26,694 nt of DNA, from the NCBI GenBank assembly GCA_902464175.1, contig CABQHZ010000017.1:1-26694 (forward strand). Reading direction: 5' to 3'. Position numbers and translations under genes: made by a program. Below the pieces are notes generated by a model. That model was given only the letters and a program-made list of their open reading frames with translations, made no database searches and had not been told where the DNA came from. This stretch comes from an uncultured Collinsella sp. Its GTDB lineage: Bacteria; Actinomycetota; Coriobacteriia; Coriobacteriales; Coriobacteriaceae. This document shows, in pieces, positions 1 to 6,675 of this stretch (its first letter is position 1; each line of letters opens with the position of its first letter).

Positions 1-73
1 AGACGTTCCTGCCGTCCTCGAGGTAGCCCTCCTGGTCGAAGTGCACGATCTCGATCTTCTCGGTCTCCTTCAT
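1..73 (-). CDS. 5' end of an unidentified protein (partial)
   Basis: Only the first 24 codons are inside the window; the gene runs off the left edge. The peptide begins MKETEKIEIVHFDQEGYLED and continues GRNV. The ATG is preceded by a good ribosome binding site (AAAGGAG, about 5 nt upstream), and the reading frame is open to the edge. The fragment is too short to name a family. It lies downstream of two GntR/UTRA regulators in the same direction, so it could be a sugar or amino-sugar catabolic gene that they control, but that rests on position only. Confidence 0.7.
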   Translation of the reverse strand, partial: MKETEKIEIVHFDQEGYLEDGRNV

Positions 74-186
74 TCCCGCTCCTTTCACGAGCAGTTTGAA
101 TTGTTGCACAGGCGCGAACGGGCTTGCCGTCCCATTCGCCCCGCTTTACCTTGCGGTCATCTTGGCCACAAACTCAACAATTCAAA

Positions 187-233
187 GGTTCTTAATACCA
201 GTGAACGATTACAGGTTAGCCGTTTTTAATACC
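187..233. promoter_or_regulatory. candidate regulator-binding direct repeat upstream of the left-edge gene
   Basis: Two similar 13-mers, GGTTCTTAATACC (187-199) and CGTTTTTAATACC (221-233), lie 34 bp apart in the gap between the GntR stop codon and the left-edge gene. The first is a near-palindrome with GGT/ACC ends, the general shape of GntR/UTRA operators. No convincing -35/-10 pair could be fixed. Assigning these to either neighbouring GntR protein is inference. Confidence 0.3.
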
Positions 234-309
234 GATTTTTCGATTTCATCCTTCCCTCTCGGTAGACGGTCAGTTTTGGCCGCTCATCGGTCAAGCGGCA
301 CATATCCTC

Positions 310-345
310 AAAAAACGAGCGCCCCCGCCGTGCGCGAGGACGCTC
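310..345 (-). terminator. rho-independent terminator after the GntR pair
   Basis: Read on the minus strand, an 8-bp stem (GAGCGTCC with GGGCGCTC, one G-U pair) encloses a GC-rich loop and is followed by GTTTTTT. It lies just past the stop codon of the downstream GntR gene and would end the two-regulator transcript. Confidence 0.75.
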
Positions 346-351
346 TCAACG

Positions 352-1065
352 CTAATAGTTGTAGGTATAGCCGCCGGCATCACCGCGGGTAAAGGACTTG
401 GCGTACTCGATGACCTGTCCGCTCGCATCGTAGGTCAAGCATTCCAGCACGAGTGCCAAATCGCCTGCCTCAAGATCGAGCAGGCTCGCGTCGCGCGCGC
501 CCAGCGCCTCAATATCGAGCTTCTCGATCGACTTGTCCGGCTTTCGACCGAGCATGTCGTATGTCTCGTACAGACTGAAGACCGAAATATCGACATCCTC
601 GATACCCGGGAACAGCAGGCACGGAATCAGCGTCATCTCGATCGACACGGGCTCGCCGTCGATGCAGTTAAGGCGGCGCACCGAGTAGAGCAGGTCGTCC
701 TCGGCAATGCCAAACAGGTCGGCATAGTACGGCCCGGCGTAGCGCTTGGAGCGTGCCAGGATGCGCACGGACGGCGTCGCGCCCGAAGCCAAGACCGTCT
801 GACGGAAGCCGCCCTTGCGAACATGTTCGTCAAACCACTTGTGCCCCACAAAGGCGCCCTTGCCCTGCACGCGACGGATCTGGCCGCTCTTGACTAGCTC
901 GTCCATAGCGCTGCGGATCGTCAGGCGCGTGGTGCCAAACTCCTCGGCAAGCTCGTTTTCGGACGGAATCATCGAACCCGTTGGATAGTCACCGCGTTCG
1001 ATTCGCTCCGCAATACAACGGCGAATTTGCTTGTAGACCGGCAGGCCCTCTACTGCTTCAGCCAT
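352..1065 (-). CDS. GntR family (HutC/UTRA type) transcriptional regulator
   Basis: A 237-residue one-component regulator. The N-terminal winged helix-turn-helix spans about residues 8-75 and includes SENELAEEFGTTRLTIRSAM and the wing VQGKGAFV, both typical of GntR proteins. The rest (about 95-230) fits a UTRA ligand-binding domain, which usually senses a phosphorylated sugar or amino sugar. The ATG overlaps the last 16 nt of the upstream GntR gene, and its ribosome binding site (GAAGGTGGG) lies inside that gene, so translational coupling is likely. The ligand cannot be read from the sequence. The next gene downstream is the partial one at the left edge, the most obvious candidate target. Confidence 0.9.
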   Translation of the reverse strand: MAEAVEGLPVYKQIRRCIAERIERGDYPTGSMIPSENELAEEFGTTRLTIRSAMDELVKSGQIRRVQGKGAFVGHKWFDEHVRKGGFRQTVLASGATPSVRILARSKRYAGPYYADLFGIAEDDLLYSVRRLNCIDGEPVSIEMTLIPCLLFPGIEDVDISVFSLYETYDMLGRKPDKSIEKLDIEALGARDASLLDLEAGDLALVLECLTYDASGQVIEYAKSFTRGDAGGYTYNY

Positions 1066-1817
1066 TCGACACCCACCTTCGTCGCAACGCCGTTCGCCTC
1101 ACCGTTATCGACAAACCGATACTTGGTAGGCAGAATCACCGCCTTGCAGTACTCGACAAAACCATTGTTCTCGTCGCGCTCGTGCGAAGCCTTGTAGAAC
1201 ACCGGCGTGCCCTCCTGGGCATCCAACAGCTTGGCCTCGTCGGCGTTCAGGCGGCTGATGGAGATATGCTCCTTGCCATGCGTTACGTGAACGTTGCCCT
1301 CTTTGAGCAAAACGTCGTAGAGGCTCTCCTGCTCAAAATCGTGATCGGGAAGCGATGGGCACAAAGACAGGTTGACGTAAGCCGTCTCGATTGACGCCGG
1401 GGAACCATTGACCACGCGCACGCGCCGCATGCAAAAGAGCGGCAAACCCAGATCGATCTGGGCCTTTTGGGCCATATCGATATCGGCATACACGACCTTG
1501 GACCAGACCAGACGTACGGTCGACTTTGAGCCGACCCTCTCGACAGCCTGGGTATAGTTCCACGTTTCCTGGAAGATGTTCAGCGGCTTGGGAGGGCACA
1601 CATAGGTGCCCGAGCCACGACGGCTTTCCAGGGTTCCGCACGAGATAAGGCGAATAATGGCAGCGCGCAGCGCCGTGCGCGAAACGCCCAGCTCCTCGCA
1701 GAGCACACGCTCGGCGGGCAGCCGATCGCCACCTTGCAAGTTATAGTGTTTGATATACCAAAGAATGCCCTCAAAGGCGCGATCTTTGGGCGGAATCGCA
1801 TATGGTTCGCTCGACAT
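1050..1817 (-). CDS. GntR family (UTRA type) transcriptional regulator
   Basis: A 255-residue GntR regulator. The HTH, about residues 10-75, contains LPAERVLCEELGVSRTALRA and the wing RRGSGTYV; a UTRA-like sensor follows (about 95-240). I start it at the ATG at 1817 because GAGGAG lies 8 nt upstream. An in-frame TTG two codons earlier would leave only 2 nt to that site. It is not a close duplicate of its partner: the DNA-recognition helices differ (VSRTALRAAI against TTRLTIRSAM), so the two probably bind different operators or ligands. Two overlapping genes for the same regulator class suggest paired control of a neighbouring catabolic locus. The effector is unknown. Confidence 0.9.
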   Translation of the reverse strand: MSSEPYAIPPKDRAFEGILWYIKHYNLQGGDRLPAERVLCEELGVSRTALRAAIIRLISCGTLESRRGSGTYVCPPKPLNIFQETWNYTQAVERVGSKSTVRLVWSKVVYADIDMAQKAQIDLGLPLFCMRRVRVVNGSPASIETAYVNLSLCPSLPDHDFEQESLYDVLLKEGNVHVTHGKEHISISRLNADEAKLLDAQEGTPVFYKASHERDENNGFVEYCKAVILPTKYRFVDNGEANGVATKVGVEWLKQ

Positions 1818-1852
1818 GGGCAAGGCTCCTCAACCGCTTGATGCTGCGGGCA

Positions 1853-2344
1853 TCATTTCTCCGAACACCCCATGGCGTCGAAGGCTTCCTTAATCTGTTC
1901 CGCAACGTTCCGATACGACCGATATAGGCCGGAGTCTCGCTTGACTTCGCCCGCGGTCACCGGAATCTCAAGCTTCGAAATCTCATCCTCGCCGGTTTGC
2001 ACGGCAACGATGACACCCATACCAAGGCACATATTACGCTTGGCGGCGTTATTTTTGGTAGCCTGAGCTGGATTAATCAGAATCTGCTGAGCGAGCTCAC
2101 GATTGCTGAGCTCTGGCACATCCTCGGGATTTCCGGTCTCGACGATCTCGCATTGCAGCACATCCGCATAGTCAAAGATCTTTGGCTCGGCACCGCGCTG
2201 ATGCACAGCCCACTTGCGACGCGTGGCATCCTGGTAGATAGCCGGCAAAAACGTAAACCGCGGCGGGTCCAAAATCGTATCCGTGATGGTAAACACATCG
2301 GGATCAAAGGCATCCTGCGGGTTTTTCTTCTTGAACAGTCCCAT
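1853..2344 (-). CDS. small hypothetical cytoplasmic protein
   Basis: A 163-residue protein that I do not recognise with certainty. It opens MGLFKKKNPQ, has no signal peptide or membrane segment, and contains a stretch (RKWAVHQRGAEPKIFDYADV) recalling the C-terminal half of DUF4428-type proteins; that resemblance is from memory and weak. The start at 2344 is chosen because GGGAGG lies 5 nt upstream; an in-frame start at 2377 lacks such a site. It is 35 bp upstream of the GntR pair in the same direction, so it could be the first gene of their transcript. Function unknown. Confidence 0.7.
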   Translation of the reverse strand: MGLFKKKNPQDAFDPDVFTITDTILDPPRFTFLPAIYQDATRRKWAVHQRGAEPKIFDYADVLQCEIVETGNPEDVPELSNRELAQQILINPAQATKNNAAKRNMCLGMGVIVAVQTGEDEISKLEIPVTAGEVKRDSGLYRSYRNVAEQIKEAFDAMGCSEK

Positions 2345-2463
2345 ATCAGCCTCCCGTACTAGCATTAAACAACTCAAGCTGAATATAGCACCAATTTCAA
2401 GCTATTGCTTTAGCGCATCGGCGCATGGCGCCTTTAGCTCGCTCAGCGGGGTAATACGGGCGA

Positions 2464-2537
2464 GGGCCGGGGAGACATACTTTGTTTTGAGAAGTGGGCT
2501 TCGCGAACTTCTCAAAACAAGACAGGCTCCCCGGCCC
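2464..2537. repeat. long imperfect hairpin (palindrome family, member 1)
   Basis: The outer stem GGGCCGGGGAG pairs with CTCCCCGGCCC over 11 bp. After a 7/6-nt internal loop, an inner 14-bp stem (TTGTTTTGAGAAGT with ACTTCTCAAAACAA) closes the 11-nt loop GGGCTTCGCGA. The 25-nt core at 2489-2513 is identical to that of member 3 and is the reverse complement of member 2's core. Confidence 0.9.
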
Positions 2538-2649
2538 CGGCGATGTGTTTCGGGCTGGCCAAAGTCAGATGCGCGGTCTCCGGGGCAGCATCAGCAAAGT
2601 CCCCATTACATAAAAAAGAATCAGCCCCCGCATATCGAAACGGTCGAGA

Positions 2650-2734
2650 GGGCCGCCTCCGGGCGGGTTGCCTTGGTCTGAGAAGTTCGCGAAGCCCACT
2701 TCTCAGACCAAGGCAACCCGCCCGGAGGCGGCCC
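2650..2734. repeat. 37-bp perfect palindrome (palindrome family, member 2)
   Basis: Arms 2650-2686 and 2698-2734 are perfectly complementary over 37 bp, with the 11-nt loop TCGCGAAGCCC. The inner core equals that of members 1 and 3 in reverse orientation, while the outer arms are unrelated in sequence yet still self-complementary. It interrupts copy A of the larger repeat at a point where copy B has only a few bases (TTGCCCGG), so it looks like an insertion into a pre-existing repeat. Confidence 0.9.
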
Positions 2735-2757
2735 CAGCGCGAGACCGTCCCGGATGC

Positions 2758-3696
2758 CTATCCGCAAAACATCGTTACCAATGGGATGGTCAAAATGGAG
2801 CAGATGATCGATAGGAAGGTGCACTGCATCATGGGGCGTGCGTCTTTGCCGTATTGGAGGCAGTACAGTGTGCCGTTGCTGCCTACCGGCATTGCCATCT
2901 CGAGTACGAGCGTCGTGATAAACATGGGCGTCATGCCTGGCCACACGCGGGCCACGGCAAGGCACGCCACGGGCACAATAACCAAACGAAACGCCACGGC
3001 GACATAGGCGCGCCAGTTGGTGAGCATTTCGAGCGGACGATACTTGGCGATAGACGATCCCATGAGCAACAATGCCGCTGGAGTGGTCATGGTGCCAACG
3101 ATGGAAATCGAGTCGCCCAACACGCCCCAATCGGTCCATCCGGTTAGCACGATCCCAAGCACAACAGCACTTGCAATGAGACCAGGACTCTTGCAGCAGG
3201 CGGCAATATTGCGCATCTGCTTTTTAAGGCCGCCATCCATTCCGCTAAATAACATGGCACCGACGGTAAACATAAGAAGGTTTAGGGGGATAAGCGCAAT
3301 CGATGCATACAACAGCGCTTGTTTTCCCAACACCGCCGAAATAACCGGAAAACCGATAAACCCGGCATTACCGAAAAGCACGGCGAAGCGATACGAGCAT
3401 TCTGTCCCTTTGGGAACGCGAAGAGCAGCGGTGACAGCAAACGCGATAACGGTCGCCACCACATACATCACAAAGGACAGACCCATGAGCGAAAACGTCT
3501 CGGCAATGCTCGGAAGCTTCACATCATCGCCCAGCGCTGACGAAAGCACCAAGCACGGTAGCGCCACCTGCAACAGCAGATGCGACAGCTCGCGCTCGAA
3601 CTCCGCTTTCATAAACCCCAGCTTGGCGATACACCACCCCAACAAAATAGGCAGCGAAACCGTCAACATCTGAAGCGCCACACTCGTAAAGCTCAT
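2758..3696 (-). CDS. AEC family (auxin efflux carrier-like) transporter
   Basis: A 312-residue integral membrane protein with about ten hydrophobic segments, arranged as two halves around a polar region near residues 150-165. The motif FGNAGFIGFPVI (about 108-119) is characteristic of AEC/bile-acid-sodium-symporter-fold carriers. Bacterial members export or import organic acids such as malate or malonate; the substrate here is unknown. The ATG has a strong site (AAGGGGG) 4-5 nt upstream. It follows xfp in the same direction, but nearly the whole gap between them is repeat copy B, so it either depends on read-through from xfp or uses a promoter inside the repeat. Its stop codon lies within repeat copy A. 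Confidence 0.9.
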   Translation of the reverse strand: MSFTSVALQMLTVSLPILLGWCIAKLGFMKAEFERELSHLLLQVALPCLVLSSALGDDVKLPSIAETFSLMGLSFVMYVVATVIAFAVTAALRVPKGTECSYRFAVLFGNAGFIGFPVISAVLGKQALLYASIALIPLNLLMFTVGAMLFSGMDGGLKKQMRNIAACCKSPGLIASAVVLGIVLTGWTDWGVLGDSISIVGTMTTPAALLLMGSSIAKYRPLEMLTNWRAYVAVAFRLVIVPVACLAVARVWPGMTPMFITTLVLEMAMPVGSNGTLYCLQYGKDARPMMQCTFLSIICSILTIPLVTMFCG

Positions 3697-3717
3697 GCTT
3701 CCCCCTTATCTATTCCA

Positions 3718-3943
3718 CGAGGGCCGGGGCGCCTGCTTTGTTTTGAGAAGTGGGCTTCGCGAACTTCTCAAAACAAGACAGGCGCCCCGGCCCCGGCGAT
3801 ATATCACTGGCTGACCATAGTTATATGCACAGTATCCAAGGTAGCGTCAGCAAAGTCCCCATTACTTTAAAAAGTATCAGCCCCCGCATATCGAAACGGT
3901 CGAGAGGGCCTTGCCCGGCGCGAGACCGTCCCGGATGCCTATC
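3718..3943. repeat. intergenic structured repeat, copy B (226 bp)
   Basis: Direct repeat of 2461-2762 without the inserted palindrome. It starts 22 bp before the AEC start codon and ends at the xfp stop codon. It occupies the same place relative to xfp as copy A does to the AEC gene, directly after the stop codon. On the minus strand the part next to xfp can fold as GACGGTC...GACCG with a GGGC/GCCC inner stem, so a 3'-end role (termination or mRNA stability) is plausible. Confidence 0.85.
3721..3793. repeat. long hairpin (palindrome family, member 3)
   Basis: The outer 15-bp stem (GGGCCGGGGCGCCTG with CAGGCGCCCCGGCCC) is joined through one mismatch and a T-G pair to the same inner 14-bp stem and 11-nt loop as member 1. 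Compared with member 1, the tenth pair of the outer stem changes from A-T to C-G on both sides, a compensatory difference. Confidence 0.9.
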
Positions 3944-6471
3944 TACTCGTTGTCGCCGGCAGTTAGCTGCGTTGCGGAGAGCGCGCCATCGGCAGCGGTT
4001 GCGGCTGCGGCGTCGGGCCAGACCCAGTCGGTAAAGGCCGGGTGATCGTAGCCCTCATCGCACGCGAACTCGAAGGCCTCGGTGCGGAATGCCTCCCACT
4101 TATCAATCTGCTCGGCAAACTTATCGGCATCGACCAGGCGCAGCACGTCGGCGGCCAGTGCCCAGCGGTCCATGTTGTTCAGGCGCAGCATGTCGAACGG
4201 CGTTGTCGTGGAGCCTTTCTCCTCGTAGCCGTGGACGCGGAAGGCATCGTGGCCGGGGCGGTTCCAAATCAGACGGCGAATCGTGCCGGCATAAGCGTGG
4301 AACGCGAAGAGGACGGGCTTCTCGCCGCAGCCGAACAGCTCAGCCCAGCGCTCGTCGCTGAGAGCCTGGTCGTTCTCGCAGACGTTCTGGATCTTGAGCA
4401 GGTCGACCACGTTGACGAACCATACCTTGATGCCCAGCTCGCGCAGCATGTCGGTTGCAGCCAGAGCCTCAAGCGTCGGCACGTCACCACAGGTGGCGAC
4501 CACGACGTCGGCCTCGGCGAGCGAATCGGCGGTCGATGCCCACTCCCAGGTCGCAACGCCCTCGGCGAGCTCCGCCTTGGCCTCGTCGACCGTCTGGAAG
4601 GTCGGAGCAGGCTGCTTGCCGCAGAAGATGGCGTTGACGCAGTCAGTGGACTGGTAGACGCGCTCGGCCACGGCGAGAGCCATGTTGGCGTCGGCCGGAT
4701 AGTAGGCGTTTACGATGTGCGTGTCGTTGGCCTTGTTGAGCAGCAGGTCGATAAAGCCGGGGTCCTGATGCGAGAAGCCGTTGTGGTCCTGACGCCAGAC
4801 GTGGCTCGACAGCAAAATGTTAAGGCCGCTGATGGGGGCACGCCACGGAATCTCGCGCTTGGTAGCCTCGAGCCACTTGCAGTGCTGGTTGACCATGGAG
4901 TCGACCACATGGACAAAGCTCTCGTAGGAGCTCCACACGCCGGAACGGCCAGTGAGCACGTAGGCCTCGAGGAAGCCCTCGCATTGGTGCTCGGACAGCT
5001 GCTCGACGACCTTACCGGAGCCTGCCAGCAGCTCATCGTTGGCCTCGTCCTCGTAGAAGCCGGCGTCCCACTGCTTCTTGGTCACCTTGTAGGCAGCCTG
5101 CAGGCGGTTGGACGCGGTCTCGTCGGGACCGAAGATGCGGAAATCGTCCATGTTCTTGGCCAGAACGTCGGCAGTGTACTCACCAAAGACGCGGGCGGCC
5201 TCGGTGGAACCCCAGCCATGACCCTTAGTTGCGACGGGGACCTCGTGGGCATGAATATCGGGCAGTTCGAGCTCGCGGCGCACCTTGCCGCCGTTCGCGT
5301 TGGGGTTGGCGCCGATGCGCAGCTCGCCGGTCGGCATAAAGGCCGTCACCTCGGGGCGCACCTGGCCCTCGGGCGTAAAGAGTTCCTCGGGCTTGTAGGA
5401 ACGCAGCCACTCGCGCAGCACGCGGAAGTGCTCGTGGGTATCCTTGGCACTCGCCAGCGGCACCTGATGCGCGCGCCAGGAGTCCTCGGTCTTCTTGCCG
5501 TCGATGTGCTTGGGGCAAGTCCAGCCCTTGGGCGTACGGAACACAATCATGGGGTAGGCCGGGCGGACCACGGTCTCGCCTGAGGCGGCCTGGGCCTGCG
5601 CGGTGGCCTTGATGTCACAGATCTCGTCAAAGACCTGCTCAAACAGGGCAGCGAAACGCGCATGAATGCTTGCGTGGCTCTCGTCGTCAAAGCCGGCGAC
5701 AAAGAAGTGCGGCTTATAGCCCATACCCTCAAAGAACTTGGTGAGCTCCTCGTCGGACACGCGGGCGAGGATGGTGGGGTTGGCGATCTTGTAGCCGTTG
5801 AGGTGCAGGATCGGCAGGACGATACCGTCGGTTGCCGGGTTCACGAGCTTGTTGGACTGCCAAGAGGTGGCAAGCGGACCGGTCTCGGACTCGCCGTCGC
5901 CCACCACGGCCACGGCCAGCAGGCTCGGATTGTCCATGACGGCGCCGTAAGCGTGGCTGAGCGTGTAGCCGAGCTCGCCGCCCTCGTGGATGGAGCCGGG
6001 CGTCTCGGGCGCAAAGTGGCTCGGAATGCCGCCGGGGTAGGAGAACTGGCGGAAGAACTTCTGCAGGCCGGCCTCGTCATCGGTGATGTCGGGACGAATC
6101 TCGCGGTAGGTGCCGTCGAGCAGCGACTGGGCGGTACCGGCGGGACCGCCGTGACCAGGCCCCATCAGGAAGATAGCGTTCTGGTTGTGATCGGCGATGA
6201 GGCGATTGACGTGGCCGAACAGGAAGTTAATGCCGGGCGTGGTGCCCCAGTGGCCAACCAGGCGGTGTTTAACGTCCGGACGACCAAAATCGCGCACCTC
6301 ACCGGTTTTCTCATCAACAAAGTCGGGGCGCATTAGCGGGTTAGAGCGAAGGTAGATCTGACCGACGGACAGATAGTTCGATGCGCGCCAATACAGGTCG
6401 ACGCCCTCAAGCTCGGAAGCCGGCACCTCGTGGCCCAGCTTTTGCCACGGCGTCCCCAGTGTTTTAGCCAT
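3943..6471 (-). CDS. xfp: xylulose-5-phosphate/fructose-6-phosphate phosphoketolase
   Basis: An 842-residue thiamine-diphosphate enzyme that cleaves xylulose 5-phosphate (and often fructose 6-phosphate) with phosphate to acetyl phosphate plus glyceraldehyde 3-phosphate or erythrose 4-phosphate. Both family signatures are present: EGGELGY (163-169) and GAVMDNPSLLAVAVVGDGE (176-194), the latter carrying the ThDP/Mg GDG motif. HWGTTPG (74-80) and GPGHGGP (104-110) are further conserved active-site segments. Length is near the usual 790-830. The ATG has AAGGGAC upstream. Twin LacI-type operators overlap its promoter, and a LacI regulator is encoded immediately upstream in the same direction. It provides a route from sugar phosphates to acetyl phosphate and acetate. 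Confidence 0.97.
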   Translation of the reverse strand: MAKTLGTPWQKLGHEVPASELEGVDLYWRASNYLSVGQIYLRSNPLMRPDFVDEKTGEVRDFGRPDVKHRLVGHWGTTPGINFLFGHVNRLIADHNQNAIFLMGPGHGGPAGTAQSLLDGTYREIRPDITDDEAGLQKFFRQFSYPGGIPSHFAPETPGSIHEGGELGYTLSHAYGAVMDNPSLLAVAVVGDGESETGPLATSWQSNKLVNPATDGIVLPILHLNGYKIANPTILARVSDEELTKFFEGMGYKPHFFVAGFDDESHASIHARFAALFEQVFDEICDIKATAQAQAASGETVVRPAYPMIVFRTPKGWTCPKHIDGKKTEDSWRAHQVPLASAKDTHEHFRVLREWLRSYKPEELFTPEGQVRPEVTAFMPTGELRIGANPNANGGKVRRELELPDIHAHEVPVATKGHGWGSTEAARVFGEYTADVLAKNMDDFRIFGPDETASNRLQAAYKVTKKQWDAGFYEDEANDELLAGSGKVVEQLSEHQCEGFLEAYVLTGRSGVWSSYESFVHVVDSMVNQHCKWLEATKREIPWRAPISGLNILLSSHVWRQDHNGFSHQDPGFIDLLLNKANDTHIVNAYYPADANMALAVAERVYQSTDCVNAIFCGKQPAPTFQTVDEAKAELAEGVATWEWASTADSLAEADVVVATCGDVPTLEALAATDMLRELGIKVWFVNVVDLLKIQNVCENDQALSDERWAELFGCGEKPVLFAFHAYAGTIRRLIWNRPGHDAFRVHGYEEKGSTTTPFDMLRLNNMDRWALAADVLRLVDADKFAEQIDKWEAFRTEAFEFACDEGYDHPAFTDWVWPDAAAATAADGALSATQLTAGDNE

Positions 6472-6529
6472 TGTTTATGTCCCTTCGCTGTGCGGTCACC
6501 CTCCAATACGGCAACCTTTCGTTGGGACC

Positions 6530-6575
6530 AGTATATTTGCTAAAACGTTTTATCATGGTGAAAAAACGTTTTAGC
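6530..6575 (-). promoter_or_regulatory. xfp promoter with twin LacI-family operators
   Basis: On the minus strand a -10 box TATACT (6530-6535) lies about 60 bp upstream of the xfp ATG. Directly upstream are GCTAAAACGTTTTATC (6539-6554) and AAAAAACGTTTTAGC (6561-6575). Both contain AAAACGTTTT with the central CG typical of LacI-family sites. Their centres are 21 bp apart (two helical turns), on either side of the weak -35 position. Repression by the adjacent LacI protein is inferred from this layout. Confidence 0.7.
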
Positions 6576-6675
6576 ACCCTTATCAATCCCATCGATTAGC
6601 AAAACGCGACATTCACCTGCGGCATTGCCCGTCACAGGTGCTCCACATTCGGTCTCTGCAAATTGATAAACGTGT

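Larger units (their letters stand above)
2461..2762. repeat. intergenic structured repeat, copy A (302 bp)
   Basis: Directly repeated at 3718-3943. Both copies begin CGAGGGCCGGGG, contain a long hairpin, then about 120 bp of related sequence whose last part is nearly identical (TCAGCAAAGTCCCCATTAC at 2591-2609, then ATCAGCCCCCGCATATCG), and end CGGATGCCTATC. Copy A carries an extra 85-nt palindrome (2650-2734) that copy B lacks. The end of copy A overlaps the last codons and stop of the AEC transporter gene. An ACGGTC/GACCGT pair near that end may form a further stem. No ORF is supported here. It fills the gap between the AEC gene and the small hypothetical gene, apart from about 115 bp of leader in front of the latter. 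Confidence 0.85.

Noticed and set aside
2461..3943. Composite transposon carrying the AEC transporter
   Set aside because: The flanking repeats hold no transposase ORF, and no target-site duplication could be shown; they look like 3'-end repeats instead of insertion sequences.
4042..5583. 513-codon plus-strand ORF
   Set aside because: Lies entirely antisense to xfp; the Leu/Val/Gly-rich composition is the usual shadow of a high-GC gene, with no recognisable domain or ribosome binding site.
6606..6642. CACCTG...CAGGTG inverted repeat after the LacI gene as a terminator
   Set aside because: Only 6 bp with a long loop and no adjacent T-tract on the relevant strand.
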